From NCBI GenBank assembly GCA_000469685.2, contig LS997562.1:23138802-23202801 (forward strand): a stretch of 64,000 nucleotides of DNA. The letters are read 5' to 3'. Shown one piece after another: positions 48,919 through 59,900 of the stretch (its first letter is position 1; each line of letters opens with the position of its first letter). Under the pieces are notes generated by a model. That model worked only from the letters and a program-made list of their open reading frames with translations, was not told where the DNA came from and did no database searches. A program made the translations under genes and the position numbers. Source of the stretch: Haemonchus contortus (lineage: Eukaryota; Nematoda; Chromadorea; Rhabditida; Trichostrongylidae).

Positions 48919-50375
48919 ACTGTGAGGGCCAAAGGGTGTTCGTTGTGTTTGGAACATAGTTACAAAGGGGATCAATGTTCTAGGATCTTGTTTGGAAAGT
49001 TCTGCATTTATGATGGTGGCGGTATACATAGTGATCGAATTTGCTTAGGTGTGTAATGGTAGAAACACATCGACCCCGTTGGCTCTGGCATCAAACTGCT
49101 GTAGTAAAACAATTTTTTTGAATCTCGAATCAGTGGTGGATCGCTTCACAATGACCTACAGTCAGAAGAGGATATGTGTAGTTTCTGCTATAGAAGCTCA
49201 TTGGTGGCAGGGTTATCAGGCATCGGCGTATCCAATGAAGTCTGTGGATCCATTCCCCTTCCATTCCCAAATAGGTGGCATTCCTCTGTTCTGCGCCAAC
49301 TGCACACCGAATTCGGTACTTACCTGCTTTCAAATGCCAAAATGTAGATGGATCAGCTGCTTGTGTTACCTTTCCTACACCTAACATCAGCGATTTAATT
49401 AAGGGCTCACTCTGCAAGTCTTGGGCTTCTCTTGGTTTTTTGTCGAACACATACTCAAGGAAGCATGATGGGAATTCAAGAAAACGTTAAGTTAGATACT
49501 CGAAAAACACCACACGCCCAAAGAATTCGTATCCTTCTGCTGTGCCATGTCAGAGGCAGTGAATGGCAGTGTGCCCTATGAAATAATGGGAATTCGCTTA
49601 TATTGGGAATACTGAATATCATCCTTCTGGGCGAATGCTACAATGCCAGCCATATGAGACTTCTAAGAAGTAGTCTCCTTGTCATTCCTACTCCTCATGC
49701 TATTTTTTTATGTAGACTTGGGAATTCATACCCATTTATCAAATTCTCAGCGAATGCGCTCGGCGTAAAAGGGACAACAGTTCCAACGTTTATCCCACAT
49801 TCACTGTATGACAACAGCATGGCGCACTCTAAAGGAATTGAACTAATGAACTCTACACAGTCCTTGTTTCCTCTTTTATGTTCAAACGTTGTTTCTATTG
49901 GGCAAAAACTCGTACTTTTACTTCGAGCCTTACCTATTTGTAACGAAAAATCTTTTGAAGAGAAGGCATCGGACATTTTTCTGCTCTTAAACTTGTTTAT
50001 ATGCCCCAATGTAACTATCAACAGGCTTCAGAACTGAAAACTATCGTCAAGATAATTAGTGCGTGATGAACGATGACATACTCACCCGCAGTAAATACGG
50101 GGCGTGGGAATAACCTGTTCCCTGAATTTTTGGCATCCCAGTCCATCTGCAATTCCAACGGCAACCCGGGATTGAAGATTTCGGGGGAGTTTGGAATTGA
50201 CACATAGTTTCAAACGCATCTTTGCATCCAGGACCGTGAGTGCCAAAGGGTGTTTATAACGTTTGGAACATGATTACAAAGGAGGGGAAAGTAAGCGGAT
50301 TCCTGGTTCTGGAGTTCTGCACTTCTCACTGTGGCAGTGTAGGAAACAACGGGCTCAAGTCGTTCTAATCTATTA

Positions 50376-51933
50376 GGTGAGTGTATTAATTTCCGCCGTC
50401 GAATTCCAAGGGCTATGCGCAAACCATGTCAGAGGTTTACCGGTGAAACCTGTCATGTTCTGTAAGGTAGGGTATTGGCTACCTGGAACCGTTCACTTAA
50501 ATTTGGGTAATCCAGATTATGATGAAAAATGGAAGACAAGATCGAAACTAGTGCGACTGTGGTGAAGAAACTGCGTGCATCGGTGTTTCCAAAGTGAAAA
50601 AAGGCTTCGAAAAACCGTTAAAAAGGGGGCTGGACGAGAAAGAAACCAGAAAAATGAAGAAGAGTGGGGCGTCTGGACGAGCTAAACAGTGTGTTTCACT
50701 GCGCGCGTGTGGGTCCTGGTGCGAATAACAGGCAATGGTAAGCCAAAATTCATTCACTTATAAGCATAAATAAACAAAAAATTACTAGTACCAGCGAAAG
50801 CAGCTCACCTTTTTCAGTCTCTAGGAGTAGGAAATTAAATAAGGGATCGCGGCAGCAAAAAGAAAAACAGAGGAAAAAAGAATGGGAGAAAAACATCGCC
50901 TCATCACTCGGCGATTAGCTGATTGTGCGTGGGTCCTAGAACGAATAATAGCAATCTGTATTGTCTTGACACTCGTCTAACGTGACACCGATCGAGAGGC
51001 GGGAACGCGAACTACGGCAACAACGGGGCTTCCACTATGCCATAAGCGCCGAGATTGTGGAAGCGAGAGGGTCCTTTCTACTACCAATGGGGGGCGCTGT
51101 GTATTCCCAAAGGAAGAACTCAGTAACCTTTTTATCGTTAACCGTGCCTTTAAGGGCAGACAGATCAGTTTTGCCCCAAGATCCTGTTGCTTTCAGACTG
51201 ATTGGTCATGGATCGTGATGAACCGTTTCCCCGGGGCCCTTCTCCTGCTGTTTAATTTCAGGGAAACTGACACTGAAACCCAATGGATGCTTCTATGGAG
51301 GACAAGCTTCATCTGAACGAACCTGCTGAGATAGTTTCTTTCCACTCGATAGCTTGCAACGAAAGCGGAATGTTTATTGCCAAAAAGTAATGCTGTGTGT
51401 GCCTCTGGTGGTGGGATCAAAAGGGTGTTTTGAACTATGAGCTGCTGAGCCCGAACGAACTGTTACTGCTGACCACTACGAACACCATCTTGACAGTTAG
51501 TAGGACGCTCTCACCTAAAAGCTCACCTTAATCGCAAGAAAATATCATGAGGTGCTGTTCCACCATAAACATGCCAGACCCCATGTTGCGAAAAATGTCC
51601 TTATAAAAAAATTGCAGTCGTTGGATGGGATCAGTTTGTTCAGCCCGCATACTTTCCGGATCTTGCTCTTTCTGATGACCACCTATACCGGTCCATGCAA
51701 GTCAGTTTAGCAGATACACGCTTCCGGAATGCCGAAGAAGTGCGAAAATAGGTCGATGACTGGATTATCTCATAAGATGAAGACTGTTTAGAAGCGGAGT
51801 CAACAAGATACCAGAAAGATGGCAAGAAGCTGTAGCTAACGATGGACAATACAATGGTTAATGTACTTCAGTTTTAATTTTGTAATAAGTATGTTTTTGC
51901 ACGCGAAAAACGGCGGAAATTAATGCACACACC
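50376..51933 (+). mobile_element. Mariner-like element copy 2 with a nested TTAA element
   Basis: Same termini as 1432-2314 and flanked by TA. The transposase remnant is more decayed (extra stops near 51600-51830). The length excess over copy 1 is explained by the TTAA-type element at 50485-51149. Confidence 0.85.
50485..51149 (-). mobile_element. TTAA-type element, copy E, nested in mariner copy 2
   Basis: In reverse orientation it matches copy D (AGGCACGGTTAACGATAA start, CAGCGCCCCCCATTGGTAGT). The right junction is TTAAGGGCAGACAG. Mariner copy 1 has uninterrupted CTACTTAAGGGAAGACAG at the same place, so the target was TTAA. The left TTAA is lost in a small deletion. Confidence 0.85.
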
Positions 51934-52385
51934 TAATTGAATAGGAAAGGAACAAGGAGGAGAAATTTGCTTATGTTCAATAGCTCAGTAGTTTGTGCAC
52001 GATAGGGACGGAACAGCAGCAGTAATGGTAATTCTTTTGATTCGTAAATCACGAGCAGACTTTCAATAGTAAAAATAAAATGATAGAAAGAGATTCGTTT
52101 CGTTGACTCGGATAACAAGCTGTAGCAGTAGAATCAATCCCTTGTCTGTACCAGTGATGGATCGCCTTACAATGGCATACAGCCAGAAGAGGATATGTGA
52201 AGGTTTCGCTATAGGAACGACCTAATAGCAACGACCGCATAAGGCATTTTCAACGACGTTTTCGAATCCAATCCTTTTCGCCCCCTGAATAAATTGTTGT
52301 TTGAATTACAGGGCAAAGAATTCAGCTGTCCCATCGGAGCTATTGTAGCTACATACCTACATGAATACCTACCTCTCTCTAAAGG

Positions 52386-52465
52386 CCAGATTGCAAATGG
52401 TATAGACGTTTTGCTTTTTTTTCTACCAGATTGCAAATGGTATAGACGTTTTGCTTTTTTTTTTC
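52386..52465. repeat. Tandem duplication of a ~39-bp unit
   Basis: CCAGATTGCAAATGGTATAG ACGTTTTGC plus a T-run occurs twice head-to-tail. Confidence 0.85.
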
Positions 52466-53406
52466 TAAACTTGACATCCGTGGATACGCTTGACGTCTCG
52501 TCATGCAGCTTTTGTAGTGATTGTCTTGATTTTCTGCAGCTGGAATACTTGAGAGACCATAATGGGAATTCAGTTGAAAAGTTTGTTCAGGCATTTCAAA
52601 AAAAACCCACATGCCGAAAGAATCAATGCCCTTTTGGTGAGCCTTGTCGGAGGCACTGAGTGGCCGTTTGCCTAATGAAATAATAATAATGCCTAAGCTT
52701 GCTCGGATTAGTTGTAGTGAATGCGCCGTTGGGTCACCCAGCCAAATTAGTGATCTGGGAGGCAGATTCTCGTTCATTCCTACTTCCTATGCTGTGTTTT
52801 TCATCTGACACTTGGAAATTCCTGCCCACTAATCGAATACTTTGCACATGTGCTCTATTAAATAGCATATATTCAAAAGGTCGTGTAACTGTTCCAACGT
52901 CCACACCACCCATAGTGGAAGGCGGCAGCATGGCGCACCCCAGAGGAGTTGAATTAATGAGCTCTAGACACTCTTTATTTACTTTTTACCACTCCTAATT
53001 TTTTGTGTTGACACAAACTCGTACTTATACTATGAACCCCACCTAATTTTAACAGAAAATTTCTTGAAGTTAAATTTTGGGTACTTTTTTCAAAGCAATT
53101 TATTATTTTATTCATCATCAGCATATTTGGAAACTGAGATCTATCGTCAAGAAAATTAGTGTATGATGAGCACTGATATTCCTCCCGCAGCGAGTGCGGT
53201 GCTAAAGAACGTTTCGACCCCTGAACATGTAATAGAATAGGTTTGTTTGCCAGTTCCGACGGCAACTCGGGTTTCTTTTGATTCGGGTGACAATGGAATT
53301 GGCATAAAGTTTCCAGACGCGATCTTGGCATCCGGGACTGAGAGTGTCAAAGGGTGTTGCAAAGCGTTTGGGACATGATCCTTAAACGTTTGACGACCAT
53401 GGCACG

Positions 53407-53658
53407 GGGGACGAGCGATTTGTGCGATTCTGGGTGCGCGCGGCGACATTCGCGGATGATTCAAACAACTCTTGCGCCTATCATTGGGGCGCAAACTTGA
53501 AGTAGAGTACCTTCAGTAGGGTCGGACAATCCTACTAACCTACATTACTTCAAGTTTAGCCCCAAATGATAAACGTTGCAGTCGTCCAAATCGCACCGAA
53601 TTTCGCCGCGCAATTTGTCGGCGCGCACCCAGAAACGCCTGAATCGCAACACACCCCC
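53407..53658. mobile_element. hAT-type MITE family B, copy 3
   Basis: Inverted-arm element with ends GGGGACGAGCGATTTGTGCG / complementary right end. Flanked by ATGGCACG and ATGGCACA (7 of 8 match) at 53399-53406 and 53659-53666. Confidence 0.82.
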
Positions 53659-54499
53659 ATGGCACACGTCGGTGGGTGCTACTGTGACTGGCGCATTGGA
53701 CATTGACGCTCAATTTTGGATGCCACCATACTTTATTGTTCCCTACCAATTGCTAAATTCAGTAATTCAGTGGAGGAAGCCTCTCCTGGGAGAGTGTCAC
53801 CCACCGGTGGGCCCAGTCGCGCGCGAAAAGGAAGGGTACGTGGTCCCATGGGCGCGTCACTTCGAAACTGGCATTGTCGTCAAAGGGTTAACGAAAGAAA
53901 AGTGTTTAGTGAAATCTATACGAAGGGTTCTGCATTTGCGACGGCAACAGGGAACAGGAGTTTGAGTCATTGTTGTTGAACTTGTTATTGAATGTTAAGG
54001 AAGGACAGAATTTTGTTTGTGCTTGATGACTCAACAAGTTTTATGGTGATATCTTTTGACACGCAAATCACTGACCAACTTTCTGATGCATTGAATGGGT
54101 AAAAAACTTTGATCTCGTTGGCTGTCGAGATAGTAAAACTGTAGCTATGAAAAAACAATCCCCTTTATTTTTGAATCAACCGTGGGCCAACTCGCATTCC
54201 CTGATGTTGTTTTTATTGAACAGAAACTCGTAGTTTCATTACGAATATCACCTATTTTTGCGTCAAAATTTCTTGAAGGAATGTAATAGAGCATTTTTCT
54301 TTCCTCAAAGCAACTTATATTCCTAGAATTTGCTGTCAGTAAGCTTCGGAGCTGAAATCTATCGTGAAATAAGAAGTGCATGATGAGCACTGATATTTCA
54401 CCCACAGTAAATGCGGGCGATGGAATAGTCTATACGCTGAAGATGGAAGATGGACGAGTTCGTTTGATAGTCCGCAATTCCAACGGCGTCTAGGGATCA

Positions 54500-54727
54500 C
54501 GGCTATGGGTATATACGTGCGTCCGATGATGCCCGCGGCAAGTTGTGCGGCGAAGTTCGTGACGATTCGAACAACCCTGGCGTCTATTATCGGAGCCCGA
54601 TCCTACCAATATATCCTACTTCAAATTTGGACCCCAGTGATAGGCGCTAAGGTCGTTCAAATCGCCCACGCACTTCGCCACGCAATGTGCCGCGCGCATC
54701 CTCGGACGCACGTAAGTTCCGTCCCCC
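54500..54727. mobile_element. hAT-type MITE family B, copy 4
   Basis: Same arms as the other B copies, shortened by deletions. Flanked by AGGGATCA and AGAGATCA (7 of 8 match). Confidence 0.78.
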
Positions 54728-54949
54728 AGAGATCACTCATCTCGAATAAAATTGGAATTGACACAGTTTCCAAACGGGACTGTGACATCGAGGACTGAAA
54801 GTGCCAACGGGCGTTTTTACGCGTTTGGGATACAATCATTCATGAAATCAAAGGGTGGAGGGATGCCTGGTTGAGGAGTTCTGCACTTGTAATGGTGATA
54901 ATAGAGAAAACAAAAAGTTCTGAGTCATTACGTCGAGCTGTCATTGAAC

Positions 54950-55820
54950 ACAACAGTTCATTAGCTCCATAACCTGGGTACGATGGAGAACGTCCCTTGC
55001 GCGTGTCCATCGAAAGTAGGTCACCCCGCCCACTTCGCGCGCGGCGCATCACACTGAGGTCTCGGGATGACATTACAGTACTACCAAGTGTCATTGGAGC
55101 AAATGATTTGCATTTGCCTGTGTTATCTTCTTCTTGAACTGACTGCCGTGGACCAAACGCAAAGCGTATGCCCCAGCGACAATTGCGACGTCTGTCAAAT
55201 AACGCGGCCCGACCGCCGCGTGCGTCGACTGCGGCGTGACCTAGTTTGGACGGACACGCGCAACGAAGCGCACCCGGGTACGATGATGTCGGAACTGCAG
55301 CAGTGATCGTGATTTCTTTGATTTCTGAATACTGAAGACGTTTCGATTGTCTAGGATGGATTGGTCCTATTGATTGTAAAACAAACTGTAGCAGTAGGAA
55401 AAATCCCTTCGATACTTTGAATCAAATGGGAGGGGGGGGGGGTCAATTATCAGTTTTTCCCAGAGTTTCTATTGAGAGCATACTTGTATGTACTTTCACG
55501 ACGATCCTCACCTATTTGTAGAGAAAAATGTTCTCGAAGAAAATTAGTGGGCATTTTTTTTCTGTGCAGGCAATTCATGTTTTCCGAAGCTATTATTGTA
55601 TGACAATATGTTTGGCAAGGCAATTAGTGGCACGCTGAACATTGAAACCAACGGATCCCTCCTGCTCAACAATACATACATAGCTACATCTTTGAATTTG
55701 GATGAGCTTGGCAGGGATACAGTATTTGCCAAACATTATCAATGCTTCCAGGATTTACCATGCCGAAGGGTGCTTCCAAGGTTTGCAACAAAATGCCGCA
55801 TGAAGGGGAATATACAGGGA
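54950..55820. other. Mixed array remnants, no gene
   Basis: 55000-55280 is GC-rich with inverted pieces (CATCACACTGAGGTCTCGGG region) and may be another decayed foldback. 55290-55820 is array-type sequence (CTAGGATGG, ACTGTAGCAGTAGGA). No supported coding region. Confidence 0.4.
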
Positions 55821-55826
55821 TGCATA

Positions 55827-57240
55827 GGCTGCTTTCATACTTCGTCGAGCGTGGCGGAACGCAGTTGAAGACGGAAGTACTTTTAGGAAGCGGCGTGCGA
55901 GCGGCTATGCGACGGGGGTATGGGTACATTCACCCAGAACTGGATGGACGCGGCAAATCGCGCGGCGAAATTCGTGGCGATTCAAACGGCTTTGGCACCT
56001 ATTATTGGGGTCCAGTTTTGAAGTAGTGCAAATTAGTACGATTATCTGACCATACTAATGTACGCCACTTCAAGTTTGCGCCCCCAAAGTCGTCCAAACC
56101 CCACGAATCTCGCCGCGCTATTTGCCGCGTGCCTCGGGTTTTGGGTGAATGTTCCGTCCCCCATGCGACGGCGGCCCTATCCAACGTGTGACTGCAGCGG
56201 GTACCAATCGATACCGCGAATCGAGAGTGACTGTTTTTTTGTTTGTGCACTTTGAGCGTTTACCGTCCGTTTTTTTTCGTTTTTTTTTCTATTTTGCAGT
56301 GGTTTCGTGTTTATTTTCGTTTATTTCATTCTGTTTTCTTCGTGACATTGCTGACTTTGACTTACAATAGCGCTCAAAAGTCCTCGCTGAAATGCTTCGT
56401 CAGTCGTAACTCTTTTCCTAGTGGACCGAATCATGCGAAATTTCAATATGTGTAGCATGGGTGAGTTGTGAATATTTACCACTGTTGGTCTCCAATCTGA
56501 GCGTGTTCTAGATATCTCGAAAGGCAAGGACACAAAATCATTTAGAAACACGAATGCTCTACCTTCTTGAATTTCTTTCCTTTCTGCCATGTCTAAAGAG
56601 TACGAGCACCAATGCCGAATTCAGTAGCTTAGAAAAACGCACATAAGGTGCGAATAACTGCTGACGTCGATGACTTGGCTTACGGCGAAGTCTACTATCC
56701 CATCAAACCCTTGCTCTTAGTTATGTGGATGTTGCTGTTCGCAGTCGAATAGTGCTGGGTAGGGTGAAATATGCACTAGTTATATCCAAATTTCACGCGA
56801 TTTGGTCTACTAAGAAAAAAGTTATAAACGAAAGAGCTTCAAATGTTCGTATTTTTGCAGTCATTTCGTTGGTCTTCCTGTTTTTCCTGTACTTTTTTGT
56901 CATCTCTTCTCTTCCTCTTTTCGCTCTTTTTCTGCATAAGCGCTAGCATTAAACAGCTCGACCTTGATGTTACAGTGAACAACCGATATTTTTAATATTT
57001 GCCGTTGATGATGTGTGCGCCGCGTACTTTTCTGCCTTCCGATTGTGTTACTTTCAGGATTTGATATTATTGAACGTTTCATGTGGCAGCATCAGAGAAC
57101 CGCAAGAGCAGCGCGATGGACGAACAGCGAAGTTAAATTTTTTTTGTTCGTCATTTAAGTGGATTCCCCTCTTTATATTTCTGCTCTTTATTCTTTCTAT
57201 GGTCGGATCTTTTTGATCTTTATTCATTGTGAGTGTATTG
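55827..57240 (+). mobile_element. GGCTGCTTTCAT-ended element, long copy
   Basis: Starts GGCTGCTTTCATACTTCG. The sequence then matches, in reverse, the element ending at 63952: GAAGCGGCGTGCGAGCG, TTTGAGCGTTTACCGTCCG, GAATAGTGCTGGGTAGGGTG and the distal CCCCTCTTTATATTTCTGC to about 57240. It holds hAT MITE B2. The right end is not defined, and no transposase frame is visible. Confidence 0.65.
55915..56162. mobile_element. hAT-type MITE family B, copy 2
   Basis: Ends GGGGTATGGGTACATT / complement GGGGGACGGAACATT, flanked by a perfect 8-bp duplication ATGCGACG (55907-55914 and 56163-56170). The related element near 63860 has the unfilled site CTATGCGACGTCGTCC. Confidence 0.92.
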
Positions 57241-57289
57241 GACGCATGATGAACTTCGTTTTTTATTCTGCTTTGATGTGGGACGGGGG

Positions 57290-57520
57290 TTGACGGGAGA
57301 AGGGCAGTAGGAACGGTTCTGTGTAATCGGTTCGCCGCACGCGGCTGTCGCGGACCATTCGTTCGCCGTTATTGCAGCTCTTGCGCTTTTCATACAGCTC
57401 AATCGATATGCGATCATTATTCTAGGCATGATTCTACTGTTAGTTCTTTTGTTCCTGTATTTCTTACTTGCTGCTGTATCCTGGTACACTACTTCGCGCG
57501 CGGCGCCCCCAATCAAAGTT
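57290..57520. repeat. Dispersed repeat R3, copy 3
   Basis: Matches copy 1 closely through GCGGCTGTCGCGGACCATTC, CAGCTCAATCGATATGCGAT and CTGTATTTCTTACTTGCTGC. It diverges after CGCGCGCGGCGCC. Confidence 0.75.
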
Positions 57521-57539
57521 GTCGTCTTCGCCGAATTCT

Positions 57540-58330
57540 CTTCGCTGATCGGCAGCACAATGAAGATGAGCTGCACGCCTAACACAAGTTTCAACTACCT
57601 ATTCGTGGTTGAACGAGTGGGCCAGTAAGCAAGACCTGCCGAAGAGGATTTCATGGGGAAAGTTCGACTTGCTAATTTCAGTGTACACTGCATGTGAAAA
57701 AAATAAAGATCTGTATTATTCCATTTGTGAAGAACACTCGACACAATAATTGTAAAAAGATTATGTATTGAATGTGTTTACACTTCATGATTCATCCATA
57801 CGAAAATCAACAACACACCTAGTCAACAACATATCATCATCATCAAACTACACATTCAAGCACTTGGGCGAATACAACCTAAGTAGATCATAAGCAACAC
57901 CCCAAAACTTCAAATGGGTCGCCCCGTGCCGAGATTACTTCATTGGTTCTTTGCATGCATTAAAAATAATATTCCACACATCTGTAGAAGAAAAATTTTA
58001 AGCCCTTCTATATTTGTCAAAAAGACAGGGTTAAAGATGAAAATGACACTAGGCTCAGTCAACCTAAATTCTATGATAGATCAGCTAGTCTGAAAACGGG
58101 CGAGCGGTTTTGATGTGGCAAATAAATCTGAGCTTGAGAGTTCGCGAACTACCGGGACTGATAATCCAGAAAACCCTAAAACGAGTTATAATTATGAAAC
58201 CTAAGAGCCAAAGTATCCTCCACAACCAGCCTGAAAATGGCTGGCAGCAATGAAAAAGGCAAAATATGTAAAAGTACTGGAGACCAGAAAACACGACTGA
58301 CTGGGAACGAATAAGGAATAGGAATAAGCG
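57540..58330. other. Unassigned sequence
   Basis: AT-rich with AATAAAGATC near 57698 that could be a polyadenylation signal, but no gene is linked to it. No supported exon. Confidence 0.35.
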
Positions 58331-58339
58331 CGAAAATAA

Positions 58340-58606
58340 TAAGTACTGCACAAATGAGCATAAATGGCAACAGGAGATAACAATCGACAACTGTACCTGA
58401 TTAAAAAGCGAAAAGTCCTGTACGGTTCAGAGCACGATACTTGAGCGTTTTCATTTCAACAACAATGGCGATCTCTTCGGGTGCTTGCCTGAAATATTAA
58501 GTACTGCACAAATGAGTATATATGGCACAGGAGATAACAATTGACAACTGTACCTGATTAAAAAGCGAAAGGTCCTGTCCGGTTCAGAGCATGATACTTG
58601 AGCGAT
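58340..58606. repeat. Direct tandem duplication, ~107 bp copies about 159 bp apart
   Basis: AAGTACTGCACAAATGAG to CGATACTTGAGCG occurs at about 58340-58446 and again at about 58499-58606 with a few differences. The second copy abuts the SCO1 pseudogene. Confidence 0.85.
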
Positions 58607-59095
58607 ACTCTCTTCGGCTGTTTGTCTGATCATGGAAGAGCCCATCGGGATCGATGAGATATGTGACGACAGTGTGGTCAATGATATAATCATCTTTATT
58701 TTTTCCAGTACGAAGCCCTTGACTGTGAATAAACCTGAAATGTTCCCGCGACTTCGTTTACCTGTTCTACTGATCTAGTGAAACCTTTCAATTTAAGTGT
58801 GCGAACCTTTTTTAGCACATTATTCCTTCACTCTCTAAGACTGTATCGCGCTTCGGATGGCCAGTTATAAGAATAGGCTTTATAGGTGTTCTCTCCTTAC
58901 CTGGTTTCGCATAGAGAATGACCACAACCTTGACCATTTCCTTTATCTCGTCCGGACAAATATCTGGGCAATGCATGAAGCCGAAATATAAAGCAGCCAG
59001 TTTCCATCAACTGCTGTGATTCCTCCAGTTTACCTTTGGTATTGACCAATTCCCAATCTCCGCCGATTCGTGCCTTTCCAGCCGAGTAGTTCAGA
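58600..59095 (-). pseudogene. SCO1-type mitochondrial copper chaperone pseudogene
   Basis: Minus-strand pieces in SCO1 order: KARIGGDWELVNTKGKLEE, YFGFMHCPDICPDEIKEMV (CxxxC copper ligands at about 58951-58975), KERTPIKPILIT, KRDTV, GFTRSVEQVNEVAGTF, and DDYIIDHTVVTYLIDPDG (the His ligand), ending near 58620. Functional SCO1 is an inner-membrane protein that loads copper into cytochrome c oxidase. Here at least three frame changes and a stop after RDTV break the frame, and the N-terminal membrane part is not seen. No clear intron borders are visible, so it may be a retrocopy or a decayed gene. 59100-59400 upstream is exon-like on the minus strand (KELERLSEKPKEDCGSKL) but not recognised. Confidence 0.78.
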
Positions 59096-59099
59096 TGGT

Positions 59100-59900
59100 T
59101 CTCTCGTTATTCTAACCTAGCTCCGTTGGTTCGGGTTTCGCTTAAACTTCATGAAATTCTTGTCGATTTCTTCCTTGTTGTTTTTCAACTTCGAACCGCA
59201 GTCTTCCTTCGGTTTTTCGCTGAGCCGTTCCAATTCCTTTGTTATGTCATCGTCAGACTTCTTGCTGAGTTTTCGTCTAGAAAGTTGTTGAGGAAGGAAG
59301 CAAGTCTGGCCGCTTCATGGGTTTGGTCATCGTGGCCACTCTTTCGAATCAGGGCCCAAAGTTTGATCACTGTGAAGATCAAGATCTCGTACGTATAACA
59401 ACATGGAAGTTCTTCCTTCAGAGAAGTTTTCTGATTAAAGCTTATTTTGTTCTATTAATGAAATTGATTCCGGTATAATAGATGCTATTACGTACGACAA
59501 CAAAAAAGAAAAGTGATAGGTTGAGAAATGCTCTGCGATAGCTTCCCAGGAGAATGTCCGGAAACTGGAATCACAACCCCATGGATCAGAATTACAAACG
59601 GGCCAATAATGCATGGAGAATCTGTCGCCGTTCCAATCTCTCCATTTTCGCATTCGTTTCCTGCTCCTGCTTGTTACTGGATTTCGCGATTTTCTTTATT
59701 GGTAATGTCTTTTCCGGAAGGAAAAGAAAGTAACAGAAGAAGTAGTAAAGGGGTGAGAGTATTGGAATCCGTAACAACTTCGAATCGTGGGTAGTAAAAT
59801 TATGATTTCTCAAACTTAAATTTATTTATATTTATATTTATATTTACATTTATTCGACCGTTCCTCTTGATGATACGTTGACGGAAGCGGTAATAATAAA
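59100..59900. other. Unassigned, with a coding-like minus-strand stretch
   Basis: Only the Lys/Glu-rich fragment near 59150-59290 looks protein-like; it could belong to the SCO1 pseudogene. 59818-59850 is a TTTATA tandem repeat. Confidence 0.3.

Larger units (their letters stand above)
42500..54950 (+). repeat. Diverged co-oriented structured-repeat array, right block
   Basis: Continues the array across the BEL/Pao insertion, in the same orientation. First-hairpin sites: 42617 (decayed), 44440, 45148, 46162 (CCCGTA...TACGG subtype), 46936, 47932, 48295, 50085, 53184 and 54401. Motif order is as in the left block: GCTGAAATCTATCGTAAAG, GATGAACACTGATATTTCAC, hairpin, CAATTCCAA...TTTGGAATTG, CATCCAGGACTGAGAGTGCC. 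Spacing varies from about 360 to 3000 bp because of nested elements and deletions. No conserved open frame. Confidence 0.75.
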
